Positions 46,810 to 54,229 of a DNA stretch of 64,000 bases are shown here, piece after piece. This DNA is from Deinococcus ficus. Its GTDB lineage: Bacteria; Deinococcota; Deinococci; Deinococcales; Deinococcaceae. Where the stretch lies: contig NZ_CP021082.1 in NCBI RefSeq assembly GCF_003444775.1, positions 124,001 through 188,000 on the forward strand. The letters are read 5' to 3'. The first letter of the stretch is position 1. Each line of letters begins with the position of its first letter. The notes under the pieces are model-generated. The model did not search any database. It was not told the DNA's origin and saw only the letters and a list, made by a program, of their open reading frames with translations. The position numbers and the translations under genes are program-made.

Positions 46810-47157
46810 TCAATCGGTTCCGCGGTTCTGCCCGCCTGCTGCGGCCTGTGACCGGCCCGCACCCTCACGCCGACTGCCGTTCTCACCACTGCGGGAGGCT
46901 TCGCCCCCACGGCGGCCGATGGCGGCCATGTGCTCACGGTTGCGGCTGACGGCCTCGCCGCCCTTGCGGCCGGCCTCGCGGGCTTCCTCAGACGTGAACT
47001 CGTGGGCGTTGCCGCTCTCGTGCGCGGCACGTCCGCCCATGCTGGCGATCTGACGCTGGCGTTCAGGGTCCATGCCGGCGAATCCTCGGCGGCGGGTGCT
47101 GACCTGCGTTCTGCCGTCCCCCTTGCTGCTGGTGTGGTTTCTGTCGCTGTTCGTCAT
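46810..47157 (-). CDS. KGG-motif stress-type protein (YciG-like)
   Basis: 115 residues, very hydrophilic, with repeated GG motifs of the stress-induced KGG family: GFAGMDPERQRQIASMGGRAAHESG, EAREAGRKGGEAVSR, MAAIGRRGGEASRSGENG. Family members (YciG, GsiB-like) are linked to general stress and desiccation; the mechanism is unknown. AAGGAGG 8 bases before the ATG is one of the strongest ribosome-binding sites in the window, and TGTAAT sits about 25 bases upstream as a likely -10. A hairpin terminator follows. High expression seems likely. Confidence 0.9.
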   Translation of the reverse strand: MTNSDRNHTSSKGDGRTQVSTRRRGFAGMDPERQRQIASMGGRAAHESGNAHEFTSEEAREAGRKGGEAVSRNREHMAAIGRRGGEASRSGENGSRREGAGRSQAAAGGQNRGTD

Positions 47158-47622
47158 GGTGATGCCTCCTTGGGGGAATTACAGGTCTCGGTGCCTGTCG
47201 TGTTCGCCTGTTCCATGTACTCTGGACGTTGCCTGCCCTCAGGCGATGACAGGCGACTCAGGCCAGCCTCTGCCGTACTGTGGGTCCCTCTCCAAACAGA
47301 TGAATGTCCCTTCATCTTGCCGGCCATTCCGCGTTATTGAGCCGCCACTCCAGCCGGGCCGTCGGGAAAGCCAGGGCGCGCTGGGCGCATCCCCAGGGCT
47401 TCTCCCTCATACCTGGACTGAGCGTCCGGGCCTGACCCTGGTGGGTTGCGGAGGCCGTCCGACGCAGCTCACAACTTCTCGTGTCTCGTATGCTGCGGCC
47501 GTCCAGCCAGGAGCACCTTGAACCAGGAGCGGCAGTGCTGCGGAAGTGAGGCGAGGTGCCGGGGCTTACCCTCACGAGTGAAACCATCCTCGAATCATCC
47601 ACGTTCACGTACGGTGCAGCGC
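47158..47622. other. Intergenic between divergent genes
   Basis: No supported gene in about 465 bases. Promoter elements of the KGG gene are in the first 40 bases and a TACGGT box ends the region. Confidence 0.45.
47610..47615 (+). promoter_or_regulatory. Leaderless -10 box of the DUF3592 gene
   Basis: TACGGT, 7 bases before ATG 47623. Confidence 0.45.
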
Positions 47623-48153
47623 ATGGAGAGGGTGCAGATGCAAATAATGGTCAACAAGCGGATCGTGGTCGGCCTGGGGCTGCTGCTCATCGGCCTCGTC
47701 ATCCTCGTGGCGCTCGTCCAGGGCCTCCGGGAGGTGGCCGCCTCCAGCTGCTGGCCGGCAGTGACGGGCACGGTACTGACGTCCACCGTCGAGCGGCGCG
47801 CCTCACTCGGCGACCAGGGGGAGTTCGAGGGCTGGCTCTTCACGCCGCGCGTCACGTACCGCTACGAAGCCGGTGGCCAGAGCCATGAGGGTGGGTCGCT
47901 CTCACTCATGGAGGCGTGGTCCTCCAGTGAGGCCTGGGCGCAGCAGCAGAGCGGGCACTACCCGGCGGGCAGCTCGGTTCGGGTGTACCACTCCCCGGAT
48001 GGCGCGCGCGCCGTCCTCGAGCCCGGCGTGAAGCCGGGTCTGTGGGCCTGGCTCCTGCTGCCCGGGGCGGCGATCATCGTCGGTACGGGCCTGCTGCTGA
48101 CGCGGGGACCTCAGGACCGGGGGACAGTCAGGATCACCTTCTGGCCCGCCTGA
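47623..48153 (+). CDS. DUF3592 membrane protein
   Basis: 176 residues with membrane segments at about 12-36 and 140-160. The loop between them has the DUF3592 pattern: SCWPAVTGTVLTS (W-P-x-x-x-G), VTYRYEAGGQSHEGGSLSL, and YPAGSSVRVYHSPDGARAVLEPGVKPG. The function of the family is unknown. The chosen start has a TACGGT box 7 bases upstream; the alternative ATG six codons on has GGAGAGG. Monocistronic, followed 75 bases later by copy C of the intergenic repeat. Confidence 0.85.
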   Translation: MERVQMQIMVNKRIVVGLGLLLIGLVILVALVQGLREVAASSCWPAVTGTVLTSTVERRASLGDQGEFEGWLFTPRVTYRYEAGGQSHEGGSLSLMEAWSSSEAWAQQQSGHYPAGSSVRVYHSPDGARAVLEPGVKPGLWAWLLLPGAAIIVGTGLLLTRGPQDRGTVRITFWPA

Positions 48154-48220
48154 CGGTCCAAAGGAGATTGCCCCCATCCCTCCTGATCTGCTGGAGTTCC
48201 TCCGATCACGTGCGCCGGAC

Positions 48221-48307
48221 GAAAAGGAAATAGCCGCACTTGGCGGCTTGATGGGAAAAGAATAGCGCGCTATGCACCAGGCGCCCAGGACATACACCAC
48301 AGTTCAG
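48221..48307 (-). repeat. Dispersed intergenic repeat, copy C
   Basis: Third copy. On the minus strand it ends AGCCGC-CAAGT-GCGGCT then ATTTCCTTTTC (48232-48248). The plus-strand core is GATGGGAAAAG at 48250, then ATAGCGC, TATGCACCAG, CCCAGGACATACACCACAG. It lies downstream of the small membrane-protein gene on the minus strand and could terminate that transcript. Confidence 0.8.
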
Positions 48308-48399
48308 GGTGTTCGCAGGAAACGCCGTCCTGTACAGCATCCGCAAGGCTTCCGGTACAGTTCATCCGTTTCCCTGCCGGGCATCGCGACGTCCGTGGC

Positions 48400-48708
48400 C
48401 TAGGAGCAGTCGCCGCCAGCGTCGCACGCGCCCGTGTCCCCACCGCCGGAGCTGACCTCAACCGTCGACGTGCTCCACATGCCGATGCCCGAGTAGGTGG
48501 GGCCGTAGCGGACGGGGGACGTCGAGCGTGCCGCCCACGCGCCCCCACCCACGACGAGACCGGTAAGGCCCAGCACGAACCCGAGGTCCGTCAGGCTGCC
48601 GAGCCGGAGGAGGACGACGAACAGGCCCAGGACGACGAACACGCCCAGCACCAGCAGGGGGGAGGGACGCAGCCTCTGGGAGCGGGGGGAGGGGAGACGG
48701 ACATTCAT
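48400..48708 (-). CDS. Small membrane protein, unknown
   Basis: 102 residues with two hydrophobic segments (about 17-37 LLVLGVFVVLGLFVVLL and 42-60 DLGFVLGLTGLVVGGGAWAA), then a polar tail TSTVEVSSGGGDTGACDAGGDCS with two Cys at the end. AGAGGT precedes the ATG. No family recognised. It lies on the same strand as, and just downstream of, the large lipoprotein gene (110-base gap), so it may be cotranscribed. Confidence 0.6.
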   Translation of the reverse strand: MNVRLPSPRSQRLRPSPLLVLGVFVVLGLFVVLLRLGSLTDLGFVLGLTGLVVGGGAWAARSTSPVRYGPTYSGIGMWSTSTVEVSSGGGDTGACDAGGDCS

Positions 48709-48818
48709 GGGGACCTCTGGGTGTGCGTGAGGAGTAGGAGGGGGACCTGTCTGAGGTACGGGTGGGACCAGGCATTCGTTCCCACCCGGTGCGACGCGCA
48801 CGGTGGTACGCGCGCGCC

Positions 48819-51344
48819 TTACCGTCGCACAAGGTTCACGCTGACTGTCTCGGTCGCGTCGGAATACTCGTCGGAGTACCAGGTCTTGATCGGGGCCGAG
48901 TACACGACGCGGTTCGGGTCCGGATCCGTGTCGAGCTCCGCCTGCACGCCGCAGTCCGCGCGAAGGTGCAGGTAGAAGGAGTTGTCGGAGGCCACCTCCG
49001 ACACGAGGGTCTCACCCTCGTACTGCCGCGTGACCGTGTTCACGCCGCCGGTGCGCTCACCGCTGCGCTCGACCGTCGGCAGGCCGTCGCCATACGCAAG
49101 CGTTTCGTTCGTGGCGGTCCAGGAGCCCGAGCTGTCGGTGACGGTGCGGTACCAGCCATGCTGGACAACCGCGTGCGCCGAGGACGTGAGCGTCCAGGTC
49201 TGCTTGCCCCGGTACGCGTTGGACCCGGACAGCTGCCCGTCACTGAACGTGCAGGTCAGCGATCCCTGATCCTGAAGGTCGGTCTTGCGGTTGTCGTACG
49301 TGTCGGTGTACGACTTGGTGCGCGACCAGGCGTACGTGACGGTGCCGGTCCAGGTGCCGGTCTGGTTGACCGGGGGCTCCGGGGGGGTCGGCGCCGTGAC
49401 GTTCACGCTGAGTTTGGCGTCGTCGTCGATTTCCAGCGGAATGCTGCCGCCTGCGCGGGTCGTGACGAAGGCGCGCAGCACCACCGCGGTGCCGGCGTCG
49501 GCGGCGTCCGGCGTCCACGTGAAGTCGAAGTGGGCCTGCGTGCCCTGCGCGCTCCTGCGGTCGAGGAGGACGAGCTGGCCGTCACGTTCGCGGTAGAGCT
49601 GCACCTCGTCGACGTTGTAGGCGCCCGGAAGGATGGACAGGTTCGCGAGGTTCAGGTCGACCGTGACCGCCCCGGTTTCCCCGGCCTTCACGGCCCCGTC
49701 ACCGCCCAGGGTGCCGTTCGGGGAGCGGCCGATCATCACGTCGTAACTGCCGCTGAAGTTCCCGAGTTTCACCTGGTTGCGCGTTCCGGCGACCGCCAGG
49801 AGCTCCTGAAGCTGATCACCCGGGCCGAGCGTGCCGAGCAGTTTGAGCGCGAAGCTCGACGAGTAGTCGCTCACGCGGGCCTGCGTCGCGATGGGCGCGA
49901 CGCTGCCTTCCAGCCGCGGGCCGACGGTGAGGTCGAGCGCGCCGAAGCTCGGCGCGGCCGCACCCAGCCAGGGCATGGTCGTGAAGTCCAGGCCGGCGGT
50001 CGCGTGCAGGCCGAGGCCGCCTTCGAGGCGCGCCGCGTCGGCCGCGCCGAGCACCTTCACGTTCGGCACGAGCGTGTTCACCGGCTCGAGCTTGAAGGTG
50101 GGCTTGAGTTCGCCGGTCGGCACGTCGAGCGTGAAGCCCGCGTTGATCTTCGCGCCGAGCTTGCCCTCGAGACCGACCTGGACCTTGCCAAGCTTGAGTT
50201 TCCCGTCGAGCTGCATGCCCAGGCCGACCGGCACGGTGGGGGAGAAGAACGCCGAGACCGGCCCGGTCACGGGGATGGGCAGACGTGCGAGCGTCGCGCG
50301 GCACTTCAGTTCGCCCTGGACGCCGAGGTCCACGTCGAGGCCGCCCGCGAGGGTCCCGACGATCTCACCGCCAAGTTGCGCACCGAACGCCGTGAGGTGC
50401 CCGTCCGAGATGGTCGAGACGAGATCCACGTCGAGTTTCGTGTCGAGCTTGATGCTGATCAATTCACCGGAAATCAACGTGTCGAGGGTGCTGCTGCACG
50501 CGAACGGTCCGACGTTGAAGTCCTTCTTGACGAACGGGCCGGGCAGGACGTCGTCCGCGGGCGCGGGGGCCGGGGTGGACTGCGCCCGGAGGGACGGCGT
50601 GGCGGCAACGCGGTAGGTAAGGGTGACGCGCCCGTCCGGGTGACGCTGCACCCGCACAGGCGCGCCGGGGCCGGTCAGCGGCACCAGGCCGGAAGCGTCG
50701 AGATGCTCCTGGTGGCGCACCTGCAGGTCGCGGTAGGCGTCGGTCATCGCGACGGTTTCCAGCGTGACGAGCGTGCCGGCGGCCGTCTGCTCCGCGCTCA
50801 CGACCCGGCCCGCGAACGGCAGGTCACCTGTGGCGATCAGCACCTGGCCTGGCGTGACGGTGACGCCACGCAGGGTGACGTGAAAGCGCACGCCGAGGGC
50901 GCCGTCGCCAGGCTCGGCGTTCCGTGCCGGGGCGGCGACGATCGCCTCGTCCCGCACCAGGCTGGCGCCCTGCTGCAGGCGCGCGGTGGTCACCGTGACC
51001 GGGGCCGAACGCACCCCGCCGGCTTCAGCGGTAATGACAGCCGTGCCGATCGCGGCGCCCGCGACCACCGTGCCGTCCGCGCGGACGCTCACGACGTCCG
51101 GCGCACTCGACGTCCACGTGACCGGGGTGCTCACGCGCGCGCCACCCGAGTCGTAGGCCGAGGCGCCGAACTGCACGGTCTGCGCTTCCCAGGTCAGGAG
51201 GTTGACGGGGGCATCCACCTCCAGCCGGGTGATGGGCGCGCCGGCCGGGGGGCCGCCCTGCCCGCAGGCGGTGAGGAGACTGGCGGTGAGGCAGGCGAGC
51301 AGCAGTGCGGGACGCTTGTGGGTGGACGAGGGTGCAAATGGCAT
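48819..51344 (-). CDS. Large lipoprotein with bacterial Ig-like domain
   Basis: 841 residues. Signal peptide with lipobox LTASLLTAC (Cys near 27), followed by a bacterial Ig-like domain (about 35-125; ITRLEVDAPVNLLTWEAQTVQFGASAYDSGGARVSTPVTWTSSAPDVVSV). The central region (about 270-560) is dominated by alternating amphipathic strands around LGGEIVGTLAGGLDVDLGVQGEL and KLKLGKVQVGLEGKLGAKINAG. A CARDB-like domain follows (VKAGETGAVTVDLNLANLSILPGAYNVDEVQLYRER), and the C-terminal 170 residues are Thr/Ser/Tyr-rich with paired Cys. Function unknown, outer-surface anchored. The start at 51344 has TAGCGT 7 bases upstream. Confidence 0.82.
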   Translation of the reverse strand: MPFAPSSTHKRPALLLACLTASLLTACGQGGPPAGAPITRLEVDAPVNLLTWEAQTVQFGASAYDSGGARVSTPVTWTSSAPDVVSVRADGTVVAGAAIGTAVITAEAGGVRSAPVTVTTARLQQGASLVRDEAIVAAPARNAEPGDGALGVRFHVTLRGVTVTPGQVLIATGDLPFAGRVVSAEQTAAGTLVTLETVAMTDAYRDLQVRHQEHLDASGLVPLTGPGAPVRVQRHPDGRVTLTYRVAATPSLRAQSTPAPAPADDVLPGPFVKKDFNVGPFACSSTLDTLISGELISIKLDTKLDVDLVSTISDGHLTAFGAQLGGEIVGTLAGGLDVDLGVQGELKCRATLARLPIPVTGPVSAFFSPTVPVGLGMQLDGKLKLGKVQVGLEGKLGAKINAGFTLDVPTGELKPTFKLEPVNTLVPNVKVLGAADAARLEGGLGLHATAGLDFTTMPWLGAAAPSFGALDLTVGPRLEGSVAPIATQARVSDYSSSFALKLLGTLGPGDQLQELLAVAGTRNQVKLGNFSGSYDVMIGRSPNGTLGGDGAVKAGETGAVTVDLNLANLSILPGAYNVDEVQLYRERDGQLVLLDRRSAQGTQAHFDFTWTPDAADAGTAVVLRAFVTTRAGGSIPLEIDDDAKLSVNVTAPTPPEPPVNQTGTWTGTVTYAWSRTKSYTDTYDNRKTDLQDQGSLTCTFSDGQLSGSNAYRGKQTWTLTSSAHAVVQHGWYRTVTDSSGSWTATNETLAYGDGLPTVERSGERTGGVNTVTRQYEGETLVSEVASDNSFYLHLRADCGVQAELDTDPDPNRVVYSAPIKTWYSDEYSDATETVSVNLVRR

Positions 51345-51351
51345 GGGTGGC

Positions 51352-51357
51352 ACGCTA
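51352..51357 (-). promoter_or_regulatory. Leaderless -10 box of the large lipoprotein gene
   Basis: TAGCGT on the minus strand, 7 bases before ATG 51344. Confidence 0.5.
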
Positions 51358-51719
51358 GAGAGCGCAGGATGGCTGGTGGGTGTTGCGCCTTCTGCGCCAC
51401 CTGGCGGCGGTCGCGTCACACGGTGCACGCCGCCGAACGCGCAGCCGTGCGGTGGTGCGGATGAAGCTCCGCAATGACGAGGAAAGCGAGGAGTGCTGCG
51501 GCCGTTCACCGGGTGTGCTGGCGCTGTGAAGGGCACGGCCACCCGATCAGGCGGTCGGTCGGGGCCCATTCGGCAACTCCGGGGGGCAGGTGCCCTCATT
51601 GGCCGTGGCGTGGCCGGTCACCAGGGGCGCCCCGACCGCCAGCATGTCATACCTCAACCATCCTGCCTTTCCTAACGTGCGGTCACGCCCGCCTCGGGCG
51701 GGACGACAAGGAGCCCACC
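51358..51719. other. Divergent intergenic region
   Basis: About 360 bases between two divergent lipoprotein genes. No gene supported; AAGGAG stands just before the plus-strand gene. Confidence 0.45.
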
Positions 51720-52526
51720 ATGACCGTACACGCCACCCGGACCTTCACCGTTCTCCTCCTCACTGCCCTGCTCGCCGCGTGCGGCGGGACCACACCACCC
51801 AGCGGCGGCGGAGGAACCACTCCGCCCCCCGCCACCCCAGGCACGCCTGCGCCCACGAATCCCGACGCTCCCGCGCCCTACGTCATGCAGGGCGTGGTGA
51901 AAAACGCGCAGGGTCAGCCTCTGGCAGGCGTCGAGGTATGGGCGGACAACACCCTGTACTACAACATGAACGTGCTCGGCGTCACGGACGCACAGGGGCG
52001 GTACCGCCTCGAACTGCCGCGTGACGTGCTGGGCACCTGGCGCGCCGGTGGGCGCTTCCAGCGCAGCTACCACGGCGAGACGTACGAGCTCAGCCTGGAA
52101 GTGAACGACGAAACGGCCTTCACGGCCGACACAGGCGCATTCCGCAATTTCACGCTCAAAACCTCGGGCGAGCGGCCCGACGGCCACTACTACGGCGGCA
52201 CCGTGTGGGTGTACGGGAATTACAGCGCGGGCGATTTCAAGAACAGGGACGTGGAATTGACCCTCACCCCGGACGGCCCGCTGCTCGACGGCAGTACCGG
52301 CGAGACCCTGACGCGCTTCGTGGACGGCAACACCATCGCGGACGTGCCGATCGGCCGGTACAAGGTCACGGCCCGGCACGTGCCGGAAGGAGGCGCGCCG
52401 CGGAACATGCTGGTGATGCGCCAGGACGAGGACACCTTCGCGCCCTCCACCATCCTGATGTTCCGCAAGGAGCCCCAGTACGGGGTCATGACCGACGTCA
52501 ATCTGAAGCTTGCCCCGCTGCCCTGA
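51720..52526 (+). CDS. Lipoprotein, carboxypeptidase-regulatory-like domain
   Basis: 268 residues. Lipobox LLTALLAAC (Cys near 21), a Gly/Thr/Pro linker, then the same domain as in the secreted protein at 37723: YVMQGVVKNAQGQPLAGVEVWADNTLYYNMNVLGVTDAQGRYRLELP, YHGETYELSLEV, DVELTLTPDGPLLDGSTGE, DVPIGRYKVTARH and EPQYGVMTDVNLKL. It therefore lacks the N-terminal small domain and C-terminal part of the paralogue. AAGGAG 7 bases before ATG 51720. Surface-anchored beta-sandwich; ligand unknown. A GNAT gene follows after 48 bases on the same strand. Confidence 0.83.
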   Translation: MTVHATRTFTVLLLTALLAACGGTTPPSGGGGTTPPPATPGTPAPTNPDAPAPYVMQGVVKNAQGQPLAGVEVWADNTLYYNMNVLGVTDAQGRYRLELPRDVLGTWRAGGRFQRSYHGETYELSLEVNDETAFTADTGAFRNFTLKTSGERPDGHYYGGTVWVYGNYSAGDFKNRDVELTLTPDGPLLDGSTGETLTRFVDGNTIADVPIGRYKVTARHVPEGGAPRNMLVMRQDEDTFAPSTILMFRKEPQYGVMTDVNLKLAPLP

Positions 52527-52574
52527 ACGCCGCCATTTCTTCCATCCCGCCGCAGTACTGTGACCAGGAGCAGC

Positions 52575-53054
52575 ATGACCCAACTCCCCGAACACACCAC
52601 CTCTCCTCTTTTCGTTGCTCCGGTCACGGCGCAGAACTGGCGCGCCGTCGCCGCGCTGACGGTGCACCCGGATCAGACGGAGTACGTGAACGCGCCCGTC
52701 TTCAACCTGGCGCTGTGTCACTACAGCCCGGTGGGCTGGGCGCCGCTGGCGGTCCTGACCGGGGATGGGGTGGTGGGCTTCCTGATGTGGGCGGTGGATC
52801 CCGCCGACGGGTTCTGCTGGCTGGGCGGCGTCATGATCGACCAGGGTGTGCAGGGACGCGGGTACGGCAAGGCGGCCATGCGCGCCGCGCTGGCCTACCT
52901 GCACCACGAGCATGGCCACACCCGCTTCGCCCTGTCCTACCACCCGACGAACGCGGTCGCCGCCCACCTGTACCGCGGCCTGGGCTTCCAGGAGACCGGT
53001 GAACAGGAAGACGACGAGGTCGTCGCGCGGTTCGTGCTGTCCCCATTGGGGTAG
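52575..53054 (+). CDS. GNAT-family N-acetyltransferase
   Basis: 159 residues of the spermidine/diamine-acetyltransferase-like GNAT branch: VAALTVHPDQTEYVN, then WLGGVMIDQGVQGRGYGKAAMRAALAYL as the acetyl-CoA site (Q-x-x-G-x-G) and LSYHPTNAVAAHLYRGLGFQETGEQEDDEVVARF, the N-x-x-A...Y-x-x-L-G-F end. AGGAG lies 5 bases before the start. The target could be a polyamine or an aminated metabolite. Confidence 0.9.
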   Translation: MTQLPEHTTSPLFVAPVTAQNWRAVAALTVHPDQTEYVNAPVFNLALCHYSPVGWAPLAVLTGDGVVGFLMWAVDPADGFCWLGGVMIDQGVQGRGYGKAAMRAALAYLHHEHGHTRFALSYHPTNAVAAHLYRGLGFQETGEQEDDEVVARFVLSPLG

Positions 53055-53220
53055 ATCGCGCTGGGAGCGTGGCTGGTTCGGATGGACGCACGGCCGCGCG
53101 TTCCCAGCCTGGCTGCTGACCGCGCCTCAGGTCATCCCGCCCGCCCTCCGGTGGCGGGACCGGGGGTGTTCGCGAGAGACGTTCCGGCGACAACCGCCGT
53201 GATCTCAAGAGGAGAATTTC

Positions 53221-54036
53221 ATGACAGAACTGCAGGTCAGGAGCGGCAAGGCGACGTTGACTGGAATCAGCGCGGGGCATGGGGAGACGGTGATTTTCCT
53301 GCACGCCGGGGTCGCCGATCACCGGATGTGGGCGGAGGTCATCCCGCGCCTTGCAGGCGAGTACCACGTCGTCGCTTACGACCGCCGGGGCTTCGGGAGC
53401 GCGCAGGCCACCCCGGAAGCGTATTCCCACGTCGATGACCTGCTCGCCGTGCTCGACACCGCCGGCATCGATCGGGCGACCCTCGTCGGCTGCTCGCAGG
53501 GGGCCAGAATCGCGGTGGACTTCGCCCTCGCTCACCCGGCGAGGGTCAGGGCGCTGGTGCTGATCGCCCCCGCGGTCGGCGGGGCGCCGGGCCCCAGTAC
53601 CTTCCTCCCACCGGTCGAAGCACTGTTGGAGGAACTCGACGCGGCCGAAACGGCGGGAGACCTGACGCGCCTGAACGAACTTGAGGCGCGGGTGTGGCTG
53701 GACGGGGTCCTGGCCCCGGCTGAGCGGGTGCGCGGCGCCCGGCGCGAGCTGTTCCTGGACATGAACGGCGCCGCGCTGCGTGCCGGGTCCATGGGGGATG
53801 AAGTGACTGCGGGGCCTGCCTGGCCTCGCCTGCCGGAGATTCAGGCGCCCACCCTGCTGATCTGCGGGAGCCTGGATTTCCCTCATGTGGCCCAGCGCTG
53901 CCTGAGCATGGCGGAGCAGCTGCCCCGCGCCCACTTCAGGGAGATGGAGGGCACCGCGCACCTGCCCAGTTTTGAGGAACCGGAAGCCTTCACCGCCCTT
54001 CTCATGGACTTCCTGACCAGCCTGGACACGGCCTGA
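53221..54036 (+). CDS. Alpha/beta hydrolase
   Basis: 271 residues. Oxyanion strand VIFLHAGVADHRMW, nucleophile elbow GCSQGARIA (Ser about 97, G-x-S-x-G), acid Asp in ICGSLDFPHV and His in GTAHLPSFEEP, so the triad is complete. YDRRGFGSAQATP is the family's post-strand loop. It is closest in look to 3-oxoadipate enol-lactonase-type hydrolases, but the substrate cannot be told. AAGAGGAG precedes the ATG. No signal peptide; monocistronic. Confidence 0.9.
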   Translation: MTELQVRSGKATLTGISAGHGETVIFLHAGVADHRMWAEVIPRLAGEYHVVAYDRRGFGSAQATPEAYSHVDDLLAVLDTAGIDRATLVGCSQGARIAVDFALAHPARVRALVLIAPAVGGAPGPSTFLPPVEALLEELDAAETAGDLTRLNELEARVWLDGVLAPAERVRGARRELFLDMNGAALRAGSMGDEVTAGPAWPRLPEIQAPTLLICGSLDFPHVAQRCLSMAEQLPRAHFREMEGTAHLPSFEEPEAFTALLMDFLTSLDTA

Positions 54037-54218
54037 ACCGCGGGCTGACGTCCATACTCCGAGCACGTCCGGACCCCTTGCTGTGGGATGTGAGGTCCCT
54101 CCGCCACGGGTGATCCGGCTGACCACACGTGCGCAGGATGAAGGCCCCCACACATCCTGTGGCGGAGCTCATCCGGCAGAGTCCCCCAACCTGGGCGGCT
54201 CCGCCAGCCGGCCATTCG

Positions 54219-54224
54219 TATGCT
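54219..54224 (+). promoter_or_regulatory. Leaderless -10 box of the aspartyl protease gene
   Basis: TATGCT, 5 bases before ATG 54230. Confidence 0.5.
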
Positions 54225-54229
54225 GAGCC

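Noticed and set aside
48762..51464. 900-codon frame opposite the large lipoprotein
   Set aside because: No domain; the minus strand encodes a lipoprotein with signal peptide, lipobox and Ig-like domain.
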